Shown in pieces: positions 47,293 through 56,174 of a DNA stretch of 64,000 nucleotides. Positions within the stretch are counted from its first letter, which is position 1. Each line of letters starts with the position of its first letter. The notes under the pieces were generated by a model. It was not told the origin of the DNA. It did not search any database and was given only the letters and a program-made list of their open reading frames with translations. This DNA comes from Sphingosinicella sp963974575 (lineage in GTDB: Bacteria > Pseudomonadota > Alphaproteobacteria > Sphingomonadales > Sphingomonadaceae), in NCBI RefSeq assembly GCF_963974575.1, contig NZ_CAXBBQ010000006.1, positions 62,001-126,000 on the forward strand, read 5' to 3'. Made by a program: the position numbers and the translations under genes.

Positions 47293-48689
47293 TGGCGATC
47301 GAGATAAAGCTGCCCGCCATGTCCCCCACGATGGAAGAGGGGACGCTCGCCAAGTGGCTGGTGAAGGAAGGCGACACGGTGAAGCCCGGCGACGTGATCG
47401 CCGAGATCGAGACCGACAAGGCCACGATGGAACTGGAATCGGACGAAGGCGGCACTGTTTCGAAGATCCTGGTTGAGGCCGGATCGGACAGCGTTGCCGT
47501 CGGCACGCTGATTGCCGTGATCGATGACGGGGAAGGGGATCGCGACGCCGAGGCGCCGCCGGAAAAGACCGAGCCCCCGGTCGCCAAAAAGGCACCGGCT
47601 GAAAGACATCCCGAACAGAAGACCGAAGCACCTTCCGGCGCCAAGGCGATTCCAACGCCGCAGCCGGCGATCGCGAACGATCCCGAAATCCCTTCGGGCA
47701 CCAATCTGCGCCGCATGACGGTACGCGAGGCGTTGCGCGATGCGATGGCCGAAGAAATGCGCACCGACAACCGCGTCTTCGTGATGGGCGAAGAGGTCGC
47801 GGAGTATCAGGGTGCCTATAAGGTGACACAGGGCCTGCTCGAAGAGTTCGGTCCGCAGCGCGTCATCGATACGCCGATCACCGAATACGGGTTTGCGGGC
47901 GTCGGCACCGGTGCCGCGATGGGCGGTCTTCGCCCAATCGTCGAGTTCATGACGTTCAACTTCGCCATGCAGGCGATCGACCATATCGTGAACTCAGCCG
48001 CCAAGACCAACTACATGTCGGGCGGCCAGATGCGCTGCCCCATGGTGTTCCGCGGCCCGAACGGCGCAGCGTCGCGCGTTGCGGCACAGCACAGCCAGAA
48101 CTACGGCCCGTGGTATGCGAGCGTACCCGGCCTTATCGTGATCGCGCCCTACAGCGCGGCGGACGCGAAAGGCCTTCTGAAGGCGGCGATCCGTTCGCCC
48201 GACCCCGTCGTGTTCCTCGAAAACGAGCTGCTTTACGGCCAGAGCTTCGATGTGCCCGAGGTTGAGGATTATGTGCTCCCCATCGGCAAGGCACGGATCG
48301 CGCGCGAGGGGAGCGATGTCACCATCGTGTCTTACTCGATCGGCGTCGGCGTCGCGCTCGAAGCCGCGAAGGCGCTGGCGGACGAGGGGATCGAGGCGGA
48401 GGTCGTCGATCTCCGCACCTTGCGTCCGCTCGACCGCAGCACTGTCCTCGCAAGCCTCAAGAAGACGAACCGCATGGTCGTCGTCGAGGAAGGCTGGCCG
48501 CAATGCTCGATCGCCTCTGAAATCATGGCGATCGCGATGGAGGACGGCTTCGACGATCTTGATGCGCCCGTTCTCCGCGTCACCAATGAAGATGTTCCGC
48601 TGCCCTACGCCGCGAACCTGGAAAAAGCCGCCCTCGTGAAGGCTGCCGACGTTGTCGCCGCCGCCAAGCGCGTCACTTACAAGGACTGA
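47292..48689 (+). CDS. pdhB: pyruvate dehydrogenase E1 component, beta subunit with N-terminal lipoyl domain
   Basis: The 465-residue E1-beta. Residues 1-80 form a complete lipoyl domain with the lipoylated lysine Lys43 in IETDKATMELES; a Pro/Ala/Lys linker (about 85-135) leads to the transketolase-like beta domain (MTVREALRDAMAEEM; EEVAEYQGAYKVT; DTPITEYGFAGVGTGAAM). The lipoyl domain is nearly the same as that of pdhC, showing internal duplication. The lipoylated E1-beta is a known feature of several alphaproteobacterial complexes. Confidence 0.96.
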   Translation: MAIEIKLPAMSPTMEEGTLAKWLVKEGDTVKPGDVIAEIETDKATMELESDEGGTVSKILVEAGSDSVAVGTLIAVIDDGEGDRDAEAPPEKTEPPVAKKAPAERHPEQKTEAPSGAKAIPTPQPAIANDPEIPSGTNLRRMTVREALRDAMAEEMRTDNRVFVMGEEVAEYQGAYKVTQGLLEEFGPQRVIDTPITEYGFAGVGTGAAMGGLRPIVEFMTFNFAMQAIDHIVNSAAKTNYMSGGQMRCPMVFRGPNGAASRVAAQHSQNYGPWYASVPGLIVIAPYSAADAKGLLKAAIRSPDPVVFLENELLYGQSFDVPEVEDYVLPIGKARIAREGSDVTIVSYSIGVGVALEAAKALADEGIEAEVVDLRTLRPLDRSTVLASLKKTNRMVVVEEGWPQCSIASEIMAIAMEDGFDDLDAPVLRVTNEDVPLPYAANLEKAALVKAADVVAAAKRVTYKD

Positions 48690-48691
48690 AC

Positions 48692-49966
48692 ATGCCGATT
48701 GACATTACGATGCCCGCGCTGTCGCCCACGATGGAGGTGGGGACGCTCGCGAAATGGCTGGTGAAGGAAGGCGACAAGGTCTCGCCGGGCGACGTCATCG
48801 CCGAGATCGAAACCGACAAGGCGACGATGGAGGTTGAATCCATCGACGAGGGTGTTGTGGCGAAGATCGTCGTTGCCGCGGGAACGGAGGACGTTCCGGT
48901 CGGCCAGCTCATTGCCGTGCTCGCCGAAGAGGGCGAAGAGGTCTCCGCGCCGAAGGCTGCAAAAGCGGAACCGAAAGAGGCGCCGAAGGCCCCCAAGGCC
49001 GAAGAGAAGCCGCAGCCAGCACCCGAACCGGTGAAGGCTGAAGCTCCGAAGTCGGCGGCGCCCGCCCCGGTGGCGACGGATTCGGAAGATCGCGTGAAGG
49101 CGAGCCCGCTTGCGCGCCGTATCGCCGAGGCCAAGGGCATCGACCTTGGCGACGTTCAGGGCAGCGGCCCCGGCGGACGCGTCGTGAAGGCGGACCTCGA
49201 TGGCGGAAAACCGGCTGCGGCCGCGCCCTCAGCCAAGGTCGCTGCACCTGCGGCGCCTGCAGCGTTCGATACCGAGATTCCGCACGAGGCGGTGAAGCTT
49301 TCGAACATGCGCAAAACCATCGCGCGGCGCCTTACCGAGGCGAAGCAGACGATTCCGCACATCTACCTCACGGTGGATATCCAGCTCGATGCGCTCCTGA
49401 AGCTGCGCGGCGAGTTGAACACGGCGCTGGAGCCGCGCGGCGTGAAGCTCAGCGTCAACGATCTGCTGATCAAGGCGCTCGCCGCCGCGCTCATCGAGGT
49501 GCCGGAGTGCAACGTCTCGATTTCGGGCGACCAGCTCTTCAAATACAGTCGCGCTGATATCTCGGTGGCAGTGTCGATCCCGAACGGCCTGATCACGCCC
49601 ATCATCACGGGCGCGGACGCCAAGAGCCTGTCGGCGATCGCGACGGAGATGAAGGAACTCGCCGCCCGCGCCAAGGAAGGCAAGCTGCAGCCTAACGAAT
49701 ATCAGGGCGGCACGGCCTCCATCTCCAACATGGGGATGTACGGTATCACGCAGTTCGACGCGGTCATTAACCCGCCGCAGGGCATGATCATGGCGATCGG
49801 TGCGGGCGAGAAGCGGCCGTACATCGTGAACGATGCGCTCGCCATCGCAACGGTGATGTCGGCGACCGGCAGCTTCGACCATCGCGCCATCGACGGTGCA
49901 GACGGTGCACGCCTGATGCAGGCGTTCAAGCGCCTCGTCGAAAACCCGCTCAGCCTGCTGGCGTGA
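48692..49966 (+). CDS. pdhC: dihydrolipoamide acetyltransferase, E2 component
   Basis: Core of the pyruvate dehydrogenase complex that transfers the acetyl group to CoA. The 424 residues have one lipoyl domain with Lys43 (IETDKATMEVES), a Pro/Ala/Lys linker, the E1/E3-binding domain (SPLARRIAEAKGIDLGDVQG, near 135-165) and the catalytic domain ending with the active-site His397 in FDHRAIDGADGARL. It starts 2 nt after pdhB. The next gene starts at GTGA inside its stop codon. Confidence 0.96.
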   Translation: MPIDITMPALSPTMEVGTLAKWLVKEGDKVSPGDVIAEIETDKATMEVESIDEGVVAKIVVAAGTEDVPVGQLIAVLAEEGEEVSAPKAAKAEPKEAPKAPKAEEKPQPAPEPVKAEAPKSAAPAPVATDSEDRVKASPLARRIAEAKGIDLGDVQGSGPGGRVVKADLDGGKPAAAAPSAKVAAPAAPAAFDTEIPHEAVKLSNMRKTIARRLTEAKQTIPHIYLTVDIQLDALLKLRGELNTALEPRGVKLSVNDLLIKALAAALIEVPECNVSISGDQLFKYSRADISVAVSIPNGLITPIITGADAKSLSAIATEMKELAARAKEGKLQPNEYQGGTASISNMGMYGITQFDAVINPPQGMIMAIGAGEKRPYIVNDALAIATVMSATGSFDHRAIDGADGARLMQAFKRLVENPLSLLA

Positions 49967-50427
49967 TTGTCGCGAACCAGCTCTGGAAGGTTCCCGCGAC
50001 TGCGATCGGCGGCGCAGCGATTGGAGGATTTTTATTTCTACCGATCGCTGAAGCTGCACGCGCTCTCAAAGAGGGGGATATGTTAGCGTTGTTGGAGGCC
50101 CCGTTATTTATTCTGGCCAGTTTGGTTTTAGGGCTGCCGATAATTGCAAACGTATTGCCTTATACTTTTTTAGGAGCGTTGATTGGCTTTTGGCCATCGT
50201 GTGTGTTTTTCGGAAGAAAGCGCAAAAGCGATCTCTTCTTGATTTCCATCATCGGAGCCATCTTAGGAGCAGCACTGGTTTACTTGGATCGCTCTTTAAG
50301 TTTTCCGAATATTGTTGAGCCAATAGGGAATTACTCGCCATGGGTTGGCGCCATGTTTGGCGTTCTTACAGGTTATATCGGTTGGGTTCTCATGGAACCT
50401 CAAAGGATAGGAAGATTTTATGGCTGA
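49963..50427 (+). CDS. hypothetical membrane protein inside the pdh operon, low G+C
   Basis: A 154-residue membrane protein with about four hydrophobic segments (LWKVPATAIGGAAIGGFLFL; LFILASLVLGLPIIANVLP; LFLISIIGAILGAALVYL; VGAMFGVLTGYIGWVLM). I recognise no family. Its base composition is visibly different: from about 50030 to 50410 A/T-ending codons such as TTA, ATT and TTT dominate, while neighbours use almost only C/G-ending codons. It is coupled to pdhC by GTGA and overlaps lpd by 8 nt, so it is fully integrated into the operon despite its composition. This looks like a recent acquisition or replacement. Confidence 0.75.
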   Translation: MIVANQLWKVPATAIGGAAIGGFLFLPIAEAARALKEGDMLALLEAPLFILASLVLGLPIIANVLPYTFLGALIGFWPSCVFFGRKRKSDLFLISIIGAILGAALVYLDRSLSFPNIVEPIGNYSPWVGAMFGVLTGYIGWVLMEPQRIGRFYG

Positions 50428-51820
50428 TACCTATGATCTTATCGTCCTCGGCTCCGGGCCGGGGGGCTATGTTGCGGCGATCCGCGCAGCGCAGCTTGGA
50501 ATGAAGACGGCCATTGTCGAGCGCGAGCGGCTGGGGGGCATCTGCCTCAACTGGGGGTGTATCCCCACGAAGGCCCTGCTGCGCTCGTCGGAGATCTTCC
50601 ATTATCTGACGCACGCTTCGGCTTATGGCCTCAGCGCCGAGAAGCCATCGTTTGACATCAAGGCCGTCGTGGCGCGCAGCCGCAAGGTGGCCGATCAGCT
50701 GAACGGCGGCGTCAAAGGGCTGATGAAGAAGCACAAGATCGATGTCCACGAGGGCGTCGGCACGCTGACGGGGAAGGGGAAACTCTCCGTTTCGAAGGAC
50801 GGCAAGACCACGGAGCTTTCGGCGAAGAACATCATCGTCGCCACGGGCGCCCGCGCCCGCGAGCTTCCGTTCGCGAAGGCCGACGGCAAGCGCATCTGGA
50901 CGTATCGCCATGCTCTGGTGCCCGAAGCGGTGCCGGAAAAGCTGCTGGTGATCGGATCGGGCGCGATCGGCATCGAGTTCGCGAGCTTCTATTCGGACCT
51001 CGGTGCCAAGGTGACGGTCGTCGAGATGCTGGAGCGTATCCTTCCCGTAGAAGACGCCGAAGTCAGCGCCTTCATGGAAAAGGCGCTCACGAAGCAGGGC
51101 ATGGCGATCCACACGAAGACCGGTGTCCAGAAACTGGACGCGACTGCGAAGGGTGTGAAGGCCGAGATCAAGTTCGCGGACGGCAAGGTTGAAACGCAGG
51201 AGTTCAGCCATGTCATCGTCGCAGTCGGCATCGTGCCGAACATCGAGGATATCGGGCTGGAAAAGCTCGGTGTGAAGCAGCTTTCCAACAAGCACATCGA
51301 GACGGACGGCTACGGCCGCACCAACGTGGAGGGCATCTGGGCGATCGGCGACGTCACCAGCGGGCCGTGGCTCGCGCACAAGGCGATGCATGAGGCGGTG
51401 ATCTGCGTCGAGAAGATGGCAGGCGTGAAGGACGTTCATGCGATGAGCACGGCCAACATCCCCGGCTGCACCTACTCACGCCCGCAGGTTGCCTCCGTGG
51501 GCCTCACCGAGGCGAAGGCGAAGGAAGCCGGCTACAAGGTGAAGGTTGGCAAGTTCCCCGCCATCGGCAATGGCAAGGCGATCGCACTCGGCGAGACCGA
51601 GGGCTTCGTGAAGACCGTGTTCGACGAGGCGACCGGCGAGCTTCTGGGCGCGCATATGGTCGGCGCGGAAGTCACTGAGCTGATCCAGGGCTATGTCGTC
51701 GCGCGCGAGCTGGAGACGACCGAGGCCGAGCTGATGGGCACGACCTTCCCGCACCCGACGCTTTCGGAAATGATGCACGAAAGCGTGCTCGCCGCTTACG
51801 GGCGCCCGCTGCACATCTGA
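50420..51820 (+). CDS. lpd: dihydrolipoyl dehydrogenase, E3 component
   Basis: FAD enzyme that reoxidises the dihydrolipoyl groups of E2 and E1-beta with NAD. The 466 residues carry the FAD-binding GSGPGGYVAA, the redox-active pair Cys42 and Cys47 (GGICLNWGCIPTK), the NAD-binding VIGSGAIGIEFASFY and the C-terminal His/Glu active-site segment (GTTFPHPTLSEMMHESVLAA). It ends the pdh operon and faces the beta-carbonic anhydrase gene across a hairpin. Confidence 0.96.
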   Translation: MADTYDLIVLGSGPGGYVAAIRAAQLGMKTAIVERERLGGICLNWGCIPTKALLRSSEIFHYLTHASAYGLSAEKPSFDIKAVVARSRKVADQLNGGVKGLMKKHKIDVHEGVGTLTGKGKLSVSKDGKTTELSAKNIIVATGARARELPFAKADGKRIWTYRHALVPEAVPEKLLVIGSGAIGIEFASFYSDLGAKVTVVEMLERILPVEDAEVSAFMEKALTKQGMAIHTKTGVQKLDATAKGVKAEIKFADGKVETQEFSHVIVAVGIVPNIEDIGLEKLGVKQLSNKHIETDGYGRTNVEGIWAIGDVTSGPWLAHKAMHEAVICVEKMAGVKDVHAMSTANIPGCTYSRPQVASVGLTEAKAKEAGYKVKVGKFPAIGNGKAIALGETEGFVKTVFDEATGELLGAHMVGAEVTELIQGYVVARELETTEAELMGTTFPHPTLSEMMHESVLAAYGRPLHI

Positions 51821-51829
51821 TTGAAAGAC

Positions 51830-52471
51830 TTAGGCTGCCGGTGCGAACGTGCCGGCAGCCTCATCGAGCACATGCAGCACGCCGTCGCGAATGGCGAAAT
51901 AGGCGCCGATCAGCTTCAGCTTGCCTGTGGCCTCGCGTTCCGGGATGCAGGGGAAGGTGCGGAGGTTCTTGAGCGAGACCTTTACCGCCTCCAGCTCCAG
52001 CGCATGTTCCACATCGCGGTCCATGCGGCCGCCGTGGTCGTGAAGGATGCGGTCGCGCGCCTCGTCGAGGAGGTCGATCCAGTGGGCGATGAAGCCTCCC
52101 GCACCGGCCGGCGCGCCTTTGAACTTGCTGGTGAGCGCGGCTTGCACGCCGCCGCAGCCGCCGTGGCCCATCACGACGACGTTTTCCACCTCAAGCTGCG
52201 TCACCGCGAACTCCAGCGCGGCGGAAACGCCGTGGCGGCCGCCGCCGATCTCGAAGGGCGGCACGAGGTTCGCGATGTTGCGGACCGTGAAAATCTCGCC
52301 CGGACCCACGTCGAAGATCATGGCGGGATCAACGCGGCTGTCGGAACAGGAGATGATCATCGTTTTTGGGCTCTGGCTCGACCGCAATGCGTCGTAGCGG
52401 GCCTTCTGGGCGAGATAGGCACCGCCGCGAAAGCGTCGGTAGCCGTCGATCAATTCATCGAAGCCTGACAT
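51830..52471 (-). CDS. beta-carbonic anhydrase
   Basis: A 213-residue zinc enzyme that interconverts carbon dioxide and bicarbonate. The zinc ligands are Cys42 (SCSDSRVDP), His103 and Cys106 (MGHGGCGGV), with the Asp44-Arg46 dyad present. The ATG at 52471 gives the usual N-terminus (MSGFDELIDGYRRFR); an earlier ATG at 52507 would add 12 residues. Bicarbonate from it could support CarB and other carboxylations. It converges with lpd. Confidence 0.93.
   Translation of the reverse strand: MSGFDELIDGYRRFRGGAYLAQKARYDALRSSQSPKTMIISCSDSRVDPAMIFDVGPGEIFTVRNIANLVPPFEIGGGRHGVSAALEFAVTQLEVENVVVMGHGGCGGVQAALTSKFKGAPAGAGGFIAHWIDLLDEARDRILHDHGGRMDRDVEHALELEAVKVSLKNLRTFPCIPEREATGKLKLIGAYFAIRDGVLHVLDEAAGTFAPAA
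51832..51861. terminator. hairpin between convergent lpd and carbonic anhydrase
   Basis: AGGCTGCCGG (51832-51841) and CCGGCAGCCT (51852-51861) form a perfect 10-bp stem with a 10-nt loop, 11 nt after the lpd stop and inside the 3' end of the carbonic anhydrase gene. There is only a weak T/A tract, so it may act as a bidirectional transcript boundary. Confidence 0.45.
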
Positions 52472-52553
52472 GGGAAAGCGGCTAGCCCGATCATGGCTGT
52501 CATGCAAGAACTCACGGTTGGATTATCGGGCGTCCGCCGCTATCTAGGCGCGC

Positions 52554-53483
52554 ATGGCAGACGTTGATCCCACACCCGTTCCCCCGATCCGCACCCGCAA
52601 GCCGGACTGGCTGCGCGTGAAAGCGCCGACGAGCGTCGGTTTCGCGCAGACACGCAAGCTGATGCGCAGCCTCGGCCTCAACACGGTGTGCGAGGAAGCC
52701 GCGTGCCCGAACATCGGCGAGTGCTGGACGCAGAAGCACGCGACCGTGATGATCCTCGGCGACACGTGCACGCGCGCCTGCGCCTTCTGCAACGTGAAGA
52801 CGGGGATGCCGAACCCGGTCGATCCACTGGAGCCCGAGCATGTCGCGACGGCCGCCGCCGAGCTTGGCCTTGAACACATCGTCATCACCAGCGTCGACCG
52901 CGACGACCTTGCCGACGGCGGCGCGACGCAGTTCGTGCGCGTGATCGAGGCGCTGCGCCGCCGCACACCAAGCACCACGATCGAAATCCTGACGCCGGAC
53001 TTCCGCAACAAGGCGGACGAGGCGGTGAAGCGCATCGTCGATGCCCGGCCGGACGTTTACAACCACAACCTGGAAACCGTGCCGAGGCTCTATCCCACGA
53101 TTCGCCCGGGCGCGCGCTACTACCACTCGCTGCGCCTGCTCGAACGCGTGAAGACGCTCGATCCGACGATTTTCACCAAATCCGGCCTGATGGTCGGGCT
53201 CGGCGAGGAACGGCTGGAGATCCACCAGGTGATGGACGACATGCGCTCCGCCGACATCGATTTCCTCACCATCGGCCAGTATCTGCAGCCGACACCGCGC
53301 CATGCGAAGGTGATCGATTTCGTGACGCCGGACACGTTCAAGTCGTACGCCTCACTTGGCCGCGCCAAGGGTTTCGCGCTCGTTGCAGCCTCACCGCTGA
53401 CGCGCTCGTCGTACCATGCAGGCGACGACTTCGCGAAGCTGAAGGCCGCGCGCCTCGCGAAGCATCAACGCGCCGATGCCTGA
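52554..53483 (+). CDS. lipA: lipoyl synthase
   Basis: Radical SAM enzyme that inserts sulfur into octanoyl groups on E2 and related lipoyl domains, including those encoded in this window. The 309 residues hold both iron-sulfur sites: the auxiliary cluster cysteines Cys46, Cys51 and Cys57 (CEEAACPNIGEC) and the radical SAM cysteines Cys72, Cys76 and Cys79 (CTRACAFC), plus the C-terminal family block TRSSYHAGDDF. It overlaps the next gene by 8 nt. Confidence 0.97.
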   Translation: MADVDPTPVPPIRTRKPDWLRVKAPTSVGFAQTRKLMRSLGLNTVCEEAACPNIGECWTQKHATVMILGDTCTRACAFCNVKTGMPNPVDPLEPEHVATAAAELGLEHIVITSVDRDDLADGGATQFVRVIEALRRRTPSTTIEILTPDFRNKADEAVKRIVDARPDVYNHNLETVPRLYPTIRPGARYYHSLRLLERVKTLDPTIFTKSGLMVGLGEERLEIHQVMDDMRSADIDFLTIGQYLQPTPRHAKVIDFVTPDTFKSYASLGRAKGFALVAASPLTRSSYHAGDDFAKLKAARLAKHQRADA

Positions 53484-53955
53484 ACATCGCGAGGTCCGGG
53501 TTCTTCCGTACACACCGGAGCAGCTCTTCGATCTCGTCGCCGATGTCGGCCGTTACGGCGAGTTCCTGCCTTGGGTGATCGCGACGCGGGTGAAGTCGCG
53601 GAGCGATACGGACATGGTCGCCGACATGGTCGTCGGCTTCAAGGTGTTCCGGGAGACCTTCACCAGCCGCGTGGTGCTGGACAGGCCCCGCCATATCCAC
53701 ATCGACTACATCTCCGGCCCGCTGAAATTTCTTTACAACGACTGGCGCTTCAAGCCCGTCGGGGAAGGGACCGAGGTCGATTTCCATGTCGATTTCGCGT
53801 TCCGGCAGTCGATCCTGAACACGCTTGCCGGCGCGTATTTTCACGAAGCCTTCCGCAAGATGGTGACGGCGTTCGAAACGCGCGCCGCCAAGGTCTATGC
53901 GGCTACGGGCGCCTCTTCCGTGAGCAACAGTTCGAGCGCGCAGCGCACGGCCTGA
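53476..53955 (+). CDS. type II toxin/COQ10-family START-domain protein
   Basis: A 159-residue Polyketide_cyc2/START-domain protein of the COQ10/RatA family, starting PEHREVRVLPYTPEQLFDLVADVGRYGEFLPWV. Members bind ubiquinone or its precursors, and in E. coli RatA has been linked to ribosome association; the quinone-binding role is more likely here. It is translationally coupled to lipA, a common order in alphaproteobacteria. Its 3' end overlaps the opposite-strand CinA gene by 61 nt. Confidence 0.88.
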   Translation: MPEHREVRVLPYTPEQLFDLVADVGRYGEFLPWVIATRVKSRSDTDMVADMVVGFKVFRETFTSRVVLDRPRHIHIDYISGPLKFLYNDWRFKPVGEGTEVDFHVDFAFRQSILNTLAGAYFHEAFRKMVTAFETRAAKVYAATGASSVSNSSSAQRTA

Positions 53956-54413
53956 AGCCGGATGCCCGTGCGGCCGAGGTCGCCGAACTGCCTCATGTCC
54001 GCAACCACGTCTTCCGGGTCCGCATCACGGATCGCGCGGGCGAAGACGACGGTGCCGACGGGCTTTGATTCCGATCCGCCATCCGGCCCGGCGATGCCGG
54101 TGATCGCCACGGCGACATCCGCCTCGCTGTGCGCGAGCGCGCCCTGCGCCATTGCCCAGGCCGTGGCGATCGAGACCGCGCCGAAGGTTTCGAGCACATC
54201 GCCATGCACGTCGAGCTGCGCTGTTTTCGACTCGTTCGAATAGGTGACGAAGCCGCGCTCCAGCACGGCCGAGGAGCCCGGTATCTCGGTGATCGCACCG
54301 CAGACGAGGCCGCCGGTGCAGGACTCGGCAAGCACGACCTTGCGCCCGGCCGCCGCGTTCAGTTCCACCACGCGGCGTGCCAGCGCGAGGATGTCTTCGT
54401 CAAACAATGTCAC
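53895..54413 (-). CDS. CinA-family nicotinamide-nucleotide amidohydrolase
   Basis: A 172-residue protein of the CinA C-terminal domain family (PncC-type), which deamidates nicotinamide mononucleotide to nicotinic acid mononucleotide in NAD recycling. Hallmarks are VVLAESCTGGLVCGAITEIPGSS and ITGIAGPDGGSESKPVGTV. It lacks the N-terminal MoCF-like domain of full-length CinA. The GTG at 54413 is the start, overlapping the upstream stop as GTGA. The 3' end runs 61 nt into the convergent COQ10-like gene. Confidence 0.9.
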   Translation of the reverse strand: MTLFDEDILALARRVVELNAAAGRKVVLAESCTGGLVCGAITEIPGSSAVLERGFVTYSNESKTAQLDVHGDVLETFGAVSIATAWAMAQGALAHSEADVAVAITGIAGPDGGSESKPVGTVVFARAIRDADPEDVVADMRQFGDLGRTGIRLQAVRCALELLLTEEAPVAA

Positions 54414-54937
54414 TCTTTTGCTCCCAGCGGGCAAAGTTGCGGGCCGGACGGGGTCTTGCCGGCACCGATACGCATGAAGGCTGTGATCAGGCGCGCGATC
54501 TGCGCATCCTGCAGGGGCAGCAAGGCGTCCACGAGGTCGTTGGCCATAGCGCAGTCGCTGGCCGACATGTCCTTGATGATCGCGCTCGCCGTCACGCTCG
54601 CGACGAGGGGGCGCATGGCGTCGCTCTGCTTGCGCATCTCATCGGCGACAGCCTTGTCTTCCTGCTGACCCAGAAAATGGTCGAGCACCACCGGCCAGGC
54701 GGCATCGCCGCGCGCTTTGAAACGTGTGCGGAGCTGCGGCTGCGCTGCAAGGATCGCCGGGGAGACGGCGGCGTGCCCGGTGCCGCATTGCTCCGCCACG
54801 ATGGGCGCGACGGTGGCGAGCAGGAAATCGGAAAAGGCGAGGGCCTGCTTTTCGTTCATGCAATCCTTGGCGGTTTCAGCATGAGCACTGGAAACCGCAA
54901 GACTCGCCAAGGCCAGAATCAGGACCGGACGTTTCAC
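54410..54937 (-). CDS. hypothetical periplasmic protein (175 aa)
   Basis: A 175-residue exported protein. It has a Sec signal peptide (RPVLILALASLAVSSAHAE, cleavage near residue 20) and a helical mature part with four cysteines (in KDCMN, AEQCG, SDCAM and QLCPL), likely two disulfides in the periplasm. No family is recognised. It sits between ispDF (ATGA overlap) and the CinA-like gene (GTGA overlap) on the same strand, so it is part of that operon. Confidence 0.75.
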   Translation of the reverse strand: MKRPVLILALASLAVSSAHAETAKDCMNEKQALAFSDFLLATVAPIVAEQCGTGHAAVSPAILAAQPQLRTRFKARGDAAWPVVLDHFLGQQEDKAVADEMRKQSDAMRPLVASVTASAIIKDMSASDCAMANDLVDALLPLQDAQIARLITAFMRIGAGKTPSGPQLCPLGAKE

Positions 54938-56094
54938 TTCATCTCCACCGTGCTGAGTCGAATCGAAGCCATGGCCTGGGCCGCAATGCCTTCCTTGCGT
55001 CCCGTGAAGCCAAGCTTTTCCGTCGTTGTTGCCTTGATGCTAACCCCCTCGACCGAGAGCCGCAACAGGGCGGCGACCCGCTGTCGCATGGTATCCCGAT
55101 GCGGAGCGACTTTCGGCGTTTCGCAGATCAGCGTGACGTCCACGTGATCGATGATGCCGCCGCGCGCGAGGATGAGGTCGCGGGCGTGGACGAGAAACTG
55201 GTCCGACGGCGCGCCGCGCCACTTGGGATCGCTCGGTGGGAAATGGTCGCCGATGTCGCCCATCGCCGCGGCGCCGAGCAGGGCGTCGGTGAGGGCGTGG
55301 AGGCCGACGTCGGCGTCGCTGTGGCCGATGAGGGCGTGGTCGTGGGGCACCTTCACGCCGCAGAGCCAGACATGGTCGCCGGGGCCGAAGCGGTGGACGT
55401 CGAAGCCCTGGCCGACGCGGGTGACGAGGCTGGTGGTGAGGATAGCCTCGGCGCGGGCGAAATCAGTAGGGTAGGTGAGCTTGGCCAAGCGTTCATCACC
55501 CTCCACGAACGCAACCCTCAGCCCCGCAGCGAGCGCGACCGCAACGTCATCGGTCGCGTCGGGCGCGGCATTGGCTTGTGCCGCGCGGATGGCAGCGTAG
55601 CGAAATGCCTGCGGGGTCTGGACGCGCTTCAGGCGGCTGCGGTCCACCTCGCCGTCGGCGTGGGTTTCGCCGGTGCGGAGACTGTCGACGACGGGGAGAG
55701 CGGGGACGGCGCCGTCGTTTTCGGCGAGTGCACCCAGCAGGCGGTCGATGACGTCATGCGGGAGCAGGGGGCGGGCGGCGTCGTGGATCAGGACGAGATC
55801 GGGCGCAAAATCCGCAAGCGCTTCGAGACCGCGGCGCACCGAGTCCTGCCGCGTCGCGCCGCCGGGGACGGGCAGGGCGCCGAGTCCCTGCGCGGACTCG
55901 GCAAAGGCGGCGGTGTCTTCGGGGTGGATGACGGCGACTATGTGCGCAATCCGCAGATGGCTCGCGAGCGCAGCAAGCGAATGGCGGAGCACCGGCTGAC
56001 CAGCGAGCATCCTGTATTGTTTGGGTACGCCTTCGCCCGCGCGGGAACCTCTTCCTGCGGCAACGACGATGGCGGCGACCCGTGGTTCACTCAT
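54934..56094 (-). CDS. ispDF: bifunctional IspD/IspF (MEP pathway)
   Basis: A fused enzyme of the non-mevalonate isoprenoid pathway. The N-terminal IspD half (cytidylyltransferase, about residues 1-225) shows AIVVAAGRGSRAGEGVPKQY and IHDAARPLL; the C-terminal IspF half (2-C-methyl-D-erythritol 2,4-cyclodiphosphate synthase, about 230-386) shows RVGQGFDVHRF, HSDADVGLHALTDALLG and GDIGDHFPPSDP, with the zinc-binding Asp and His residues. The fusion is typical of alphaproteobacteria. It heads an operon with the periplasmic protein and CinA-like genes and is divergent from dusB (80 nt between starts). Confidence 0.97.
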   Translation of the reverse strand: MSEPRVAAIVVAAGRGSRAGEGVPKQYRMLAGQPVLRHSLAALASHLRIAHIVAVIHPEDTAAFAESAQGLGALPVPGGATRQDSVRRGLEALADFAPDLVLIHDAARPLLPHDVIDRLLGALAENDGAVPALPVVDSLRTGETHADGEVDRSRLKRVQTPQAFRYAAIRAAQANAAPDATDDVAVALAAGLRVAFVEGDERLAKLTYPTDFARAEAILTTSLVTRVGQGFDVHRFGPGDHVWLCGVKVPHDHALIGHSDADVGLHALTDALLGAAAMGDIGDHFPPSDPKWRGAPSDQFLVHARDLILARGGIIDHVDVTLICETPKVAPHRDTMRQRVAALLRLSVEGVSIKATTTEKLGFTGRKEGIAAQAMASIRLSTVEMK

Positions 56095-56174
56095 GGGCGG
56101 CGGCTTTAGCGCAGGCTGTGCTTGCCGAACAGCCCTGCTTGGGCTATGCGCCGTGCCTTATTTTTGGGCAGCCA

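Noticed and set aside
53476..53955. RatA-like gene as half of a toxin-antitoxin system
   Set aside because: No antitoxin gene is beside it; the lipA neighbour and START domain fit a ubiquinone-binding COQ10-type protein better.
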